From assembly GCA_947643295.1 (NCBI GenBank), contig CANRVM010000008.1, positions 1-16,631 of the forward strand: a DNA stretch of 16,631 bases, in the 5' to 3' direction. This document shows, one piece after another, positions 14,468-16,631 of this stretch. Every line of letters starts with the position of its first letter. Within the stretch, counting starts at the first letter, position 1. The notes under the pieces were generated by a model. The model worked only from the letters and a program-made list of their open reading frames with translations, did no database searches and was not told the origin of the DNA. The position numbers were made by a program, and so were the translations under genes. Origin of the DNA: an uncultured Mycoplasmatota bacterium (GTDB lineage Bacteria > Bacillota_I > Bacilli_A > RF39 > UBA660).

Positions 14468-15215
14468 TTAATCTAAGAGATTATAATAATTTAAAAATTC
14501 ATAAAGATAGGGAGAAAGTATTTTTAAATCTGTCTTGGTATTTCTTATCATCCATAATAAAATATCTATACAAAGATAAGAATCATTAAGCTTTGCTAAT
14601 GAAATCTTATTGGGAGAAATCGTTATATCGCTAAAAGTGTGCATATTCCAATAATCCATTTTTTTACTATTCATTTTATTTTGTTTCGCATATAGCGTTT
14701 TTAATAGTTTTCTATCGAATTTTTGGGCTTTTACTTCATCAATATCGTGATAAGAAAAGTCGATTTCTTCTTCTAAATCTAATACTAAAAAACAACTGTT
14801 TTCTAAGATGTCTTTCATAATTTTGAAGGATTTTACTTTAAAAAAACGACATCTAAATTCTAGCCAAACGACGAAATTAACCATAATGGCTACTAAATGA
14901 TGGATTAGTGGTAGACGCATACCAAAGGTGCAGAAACGATAAAATGGGATATCTGCTTTTTCTCCTGGTAAATCCGTTAATCTTTTTGCTATTAACCATC
15001 TAATCCAAGAGTCAAAAATAGAAAATACACCTTTTGGACCAATAGCAAAGAAGATTTTTTTTTGAGATTTCGATACCAGTTGCACTATTCCCTATTTGAG
15101 GTACTAAACCATCTTTGTCTATATTTGCTATATTCTTTTTATTCGTATAATGAAAAAAAGAATATTGGATATCGATATCTTTTATATCGACAATTTTGAT
15201 ATTTTCAACTTCCAT
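14468..15215 (-). pseudogene. Frameshifted gene with ART-like 'HYT' N-terminus (about 248 aa if restored)
   Basis: Two minus-strand frames belong to one gene. The first starts at ATG 15215 behind AAGGAG and gives SFFHYTNKKNIANIDKDGL then PQIGNSATGIEISKK; the second continues IFFAIGPKGVFSIFDSWIRW and runs to the stop at 14468. They meet at a run of nine A on the coding strand (15063-15055). Eight A would restore one frame of 248 aa. The pattern H-Y-T...N-I...G-L-x-P-x-I-G...K-x-F-F recalls small Firmicute proteins with an ADP-ribosyltransferase-like N-terminus; that identification is tentative. Residues after about 95 are helical with hydrophobic patches (IHHLVAIMVNFVVWLEF). Either the gene is inactivated, the run is misread, or transcriptional slippage on A9 yields some full-length product. 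Confidence 0.7.
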
Positions 15216-15636
15216 ATATCGTTTCTCCTTATCTTAGTATGTTTTCTAAATTCATTACATTAACATTTTATCATAAGTTTAACTATTTTAAAATTTGAAA
15301 TATTATGGTTTCTTTAAGAAAGGAAAGTTCGATTACCCTATAATTGATTTCTTTAAAATAATAATGCAATAAGCTCCATAAAAAATTATAAGAAATTATA
15401 TGTTTTATAAATTTATAGATAGGTGTATCTTTACTTATTTAGCAGTAAGTCTTTTCTTGGCGAATGGAAGTAGTTAGTATTAATTAAACTTAATAATAGA
15501 ATATGGTTTTATAGTAAGTAGTATTTTTTGATTTACTCTCAACTAGAAATAAGAATATAGTAGTAGATAGTTTAAGAATAGGCTATATTTCATATTGATA
15601 TAAAAAATCTTAAAAGAAAGAAAAATTGATATGATA
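15216..15636. other. Non-coding AT-rich region with a possible gene relic
   Basis: No gene with start and ribosome site is seen. On the minus strand, 15438-15283 is open for 51 codons without a start codon and reads IISYNFLWSLLHYYFKEI, then VIELSFLKETII; this looks protein-like and may be a decayed gene end, but chance is possible in DNA this AT-rich. The rest shows only scattered short repeats. Confidence 0.35.
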
Positions 15637-15665
15637 TTTACATCGTTCTTTCTTCATCATATAAT
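15637..15665 (+). promoter_or_regulatory. Sigma-A promoter of the DUF5131 gene
   Basis: TTTACA (15637-15642), exactly 17 bp, then TATAAT (15660-15665). The expected start near 15672 gives a 5' leader of about 130 nt before the ATG at 15801. Confidence 0.7.
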
Positions 15666-15671
15666 GGAGAT

Positions 15672-15800
15672 AGAAAATGTAGTGAAAGGTTATTTCCCTT
15701 GGTAAATAAAACGAATGTACAAACTATCTTCTGCCATCTATATAGTAAATTATAGAAGAGAAAAGTTAGTGTATCATCTTGTAAGATAGGAGGTGAATCT
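15672..15800 (+). promoter_or_regulatory. Long 5' leader with possible ribosome-site pairing
   Basis: The leader carries CTATCTT (15724-15730), fully complementary to AAGATAG (15783-15789), which abuts and overlaps the AGGAGG ribosome site (15788-15793). A local alternative hairpin, ATCT-TGTA-AGAT, ends at the same place, and CTATA/TATAG can pair inside the long loop. No known riboswitch was recognised. Structural control of translation is possible but weakly supported. Confidence 0.3.
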
Positions 15801-16541
15801 ATGAAAGCACTTTGGAATCCTTGGCATGGTTGTCATAAATGTAGTCCAGGATGTAAAAATTGTTTTGTCTTTTATTTTGATGGGTTACGAGGAAAAGATG
15901 CAAATATAGTAGTTAAATCAAAAACTAATTTTAATCTACCTTTAAAAAAAGATAGAAAAGGAAATTATAAAATAAAATCACATACAGAAGTAGCAACTTG
16001 TTTTACCTCCGATTTTTTTATAGAAGAGGCTGATTGTTATCGAAAGGAAGCTTGGGAAATTATCAAGAAAAGAGAAGATGTTACCTTTTTAATTTGTACA
16101 AAAAGAATTGAAAGATTTGAAAATTGTCTTCCCAGTGATTGGATGGATGGTTATGACAATGTGATTATTGCTGTTACTTGTGAAAATCAACAGAAAGCAG
16201 ATGAAAGACTACCTATTTTATTAAAGATAAAGGCAAAAAGAAAATATATTTTTGTCTCACCAATTTTAGAAGAAGTAGATTTAAATAGGTATTTACAAAC
16301 AGGAAAAATTGATCTTGTTTCCGTTGGAGGAGAATCCTACCAAAATGCACGCACTTGTAACTTTGATTGGATACAAAAAATATATAAAGATTGTCTTAGA
16401 AATCAAGTAACTTTTGATTTCCATCAAACTGGTTCTAATTTTGTGATGAATCAAAAACAATATCAAATAAATCATCATAAAGAATACTCACAAGCAAAAA
16501 AAGGAATGAAATATTTAAAATCATTAGATTATGATTCATAG
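15801..16541 (+). CDS. DUF5131 family protein (phage Gp37/Gp68-like)
   Basis: This 246-aa protein fits the DUF5131 family. Diagnostic parts are WNPWHGCHKCSPGCKNCF (residues 5-22; Cys11, 14, 18, 21), the FTSDFFIEEAD segment (68-78; family SDLFH-like), FLICTKRIERF (96-106; family LTKRP-like), GGES (176-179) with ARTCNFDW after it, and a final aromatic segment (FDFHQTGSNF). The N-terminal cysteine cluster resembles a radical-SAM-type iron-sulfur site, and relatives occur in phages and bacteria; biochemical function is not established. The family usually has three such cysteines and this copy has a fourth, Cys14. The start follows AGGAGGTGAATCT. It stands alone with its own promoter and a terminator-like hairpin downstream. 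Family call strong. Confidence 0.87.
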   Translation: MKALWNPWHGCHKCSPGCKNCFVFYFDGLRGKDANIVVKSKTNFNLPLKKDRKGNYKIKSHTEVATCFTSDFFIEEADCYRKEAWEIIKKREDVTFLICTKRIERFENCLPSDWMDGYDNVIIAVTCENQQKADERLPILLKIKAKRKYIFVSPILEEVDLNRYLQTGKIDLVSVGGESYQNARTCNFDWIQKIYKDCLRNQVTFDFHQTGSNFVMNQKQYQINHHKEYSQAKKGMKYLKSLDYDS

Positions 16542-16604
16542 TTTCTATTTTCAATTAACACAATAAATTGGAAATGACAGGATAAAATCATAAACATTAC
16601 ATTT

Positions 16605-16631
16605 TAGAACTCTTTATGAGTTCTATTATTT
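16605..16631 (+). terminator. Terminator hairpin at window end
   Basis: TAGAACTC (16605-16612) pairs with GAGTTCTA (16618-16625) around a 5-nt loop, followed by TTATTT up to the edge. It may end the DUF5131 transcript. The T-tract is interrupted and the window ends here. Confidence 0.6.

Noticed and set aside
15064..15085. GTG start for the 205-aa C-terminal frame
   Set aside because: Inside the upstream coding frame, without a ribosome site. The frames join better as one frameshifted gene.
1..16631. CRISPR arrays, tRNA/rRNA genes, insertion sequences
   Set aside because: No regularly spaced direct repeats, no cloverleaf with CCA-type arms and no transposase-like frame was seen on reading both strands.

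Overview
The window is AT-rich, low-GC DNA of Bacillota (Firmicutes) character. Ribosome binding sites are strong AGGAGG-type, promoters are sigma-A-like (several with TGn extended -10 elements), terminators are short hairpins with T-tracts, and UGA is used as a stop (for example at 10927-10929), so this is genetic code 11 and not the Mycoplasma code. No rRNA, tRNA, insertion sequence or CRISPR array was seen. A gut clostridial or erysipelotrichial-type organism would fit, but nothing here fixes the genus.

Layout. (1) 1-1948, minus: two overlapping genes of the 2-hydroxyacyl-CoA dehydratase / CoA-enzyme-activase superfamily; the second runs off the left edge. (2) 2034-2780, minus: an XRE helix-turn-helix domain fused to a CYTH (class IV adenylate cyclase / triphosphatase-like) domain, with its own terminator. 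(3) 2922-5785, plus: unrecognised genes. These are a 186-aa protein, a 50-aa remnant resembling the start of a GNAT acetyltransferase, and a pair of genes (299 aa, beta-helix-like, and 342 aa) that share the same 13-nt translation-start context. (4) 5909-7551, minus: a two-gene operon of a very divergent RtcB-like protein and a histidine phosphatase. Divergent to it, 7726-10285, plus: an HTH-STAND ATPase with a helical-repeat C-terminus, followed by a DUF3781 gene. The 174-nt divergent spacer carries two TATCAA/TTGATA inverted repeats, and the right arm of the second one is the -35 box of the STAND gene. (5) 10348-12664, plus: a hypothetical gene with a clear promoter, then a three-gene cluster of two membrane proteins and a small zinc-ribbon-like protein, closed by a strong terminator. 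(6) 12776-13570, plus: ucpA, a short-chain dehydrogenase. (7) 13809-14381, plus: a lipoprotein with a duplicated BLIP/SmpA-like domain. (8) 14468-15215, minus: one gene split by a frameshift at an A9 run, with an ART-like 'HYT' N-terminus. (9) 15216-15800: long non-coding region with a good promoter at 15637-15665 and a leader of about 130 nt. (10) 15801-16541, plus: a DUF5131 (phage Gp37/Gp68-like) protein, then a terminator at the window end.

The best candidate for an undescribed system is the 5909-10285 locus. It holds a degenerate RtcB-like protein with a phosphatase, facing a STAND-type DNA-binding regulator across palindromic operator-like sites. The RNA-repair or RNA-sensing role is an inference. 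The arrangement, motifs and palindromes are directly visible.
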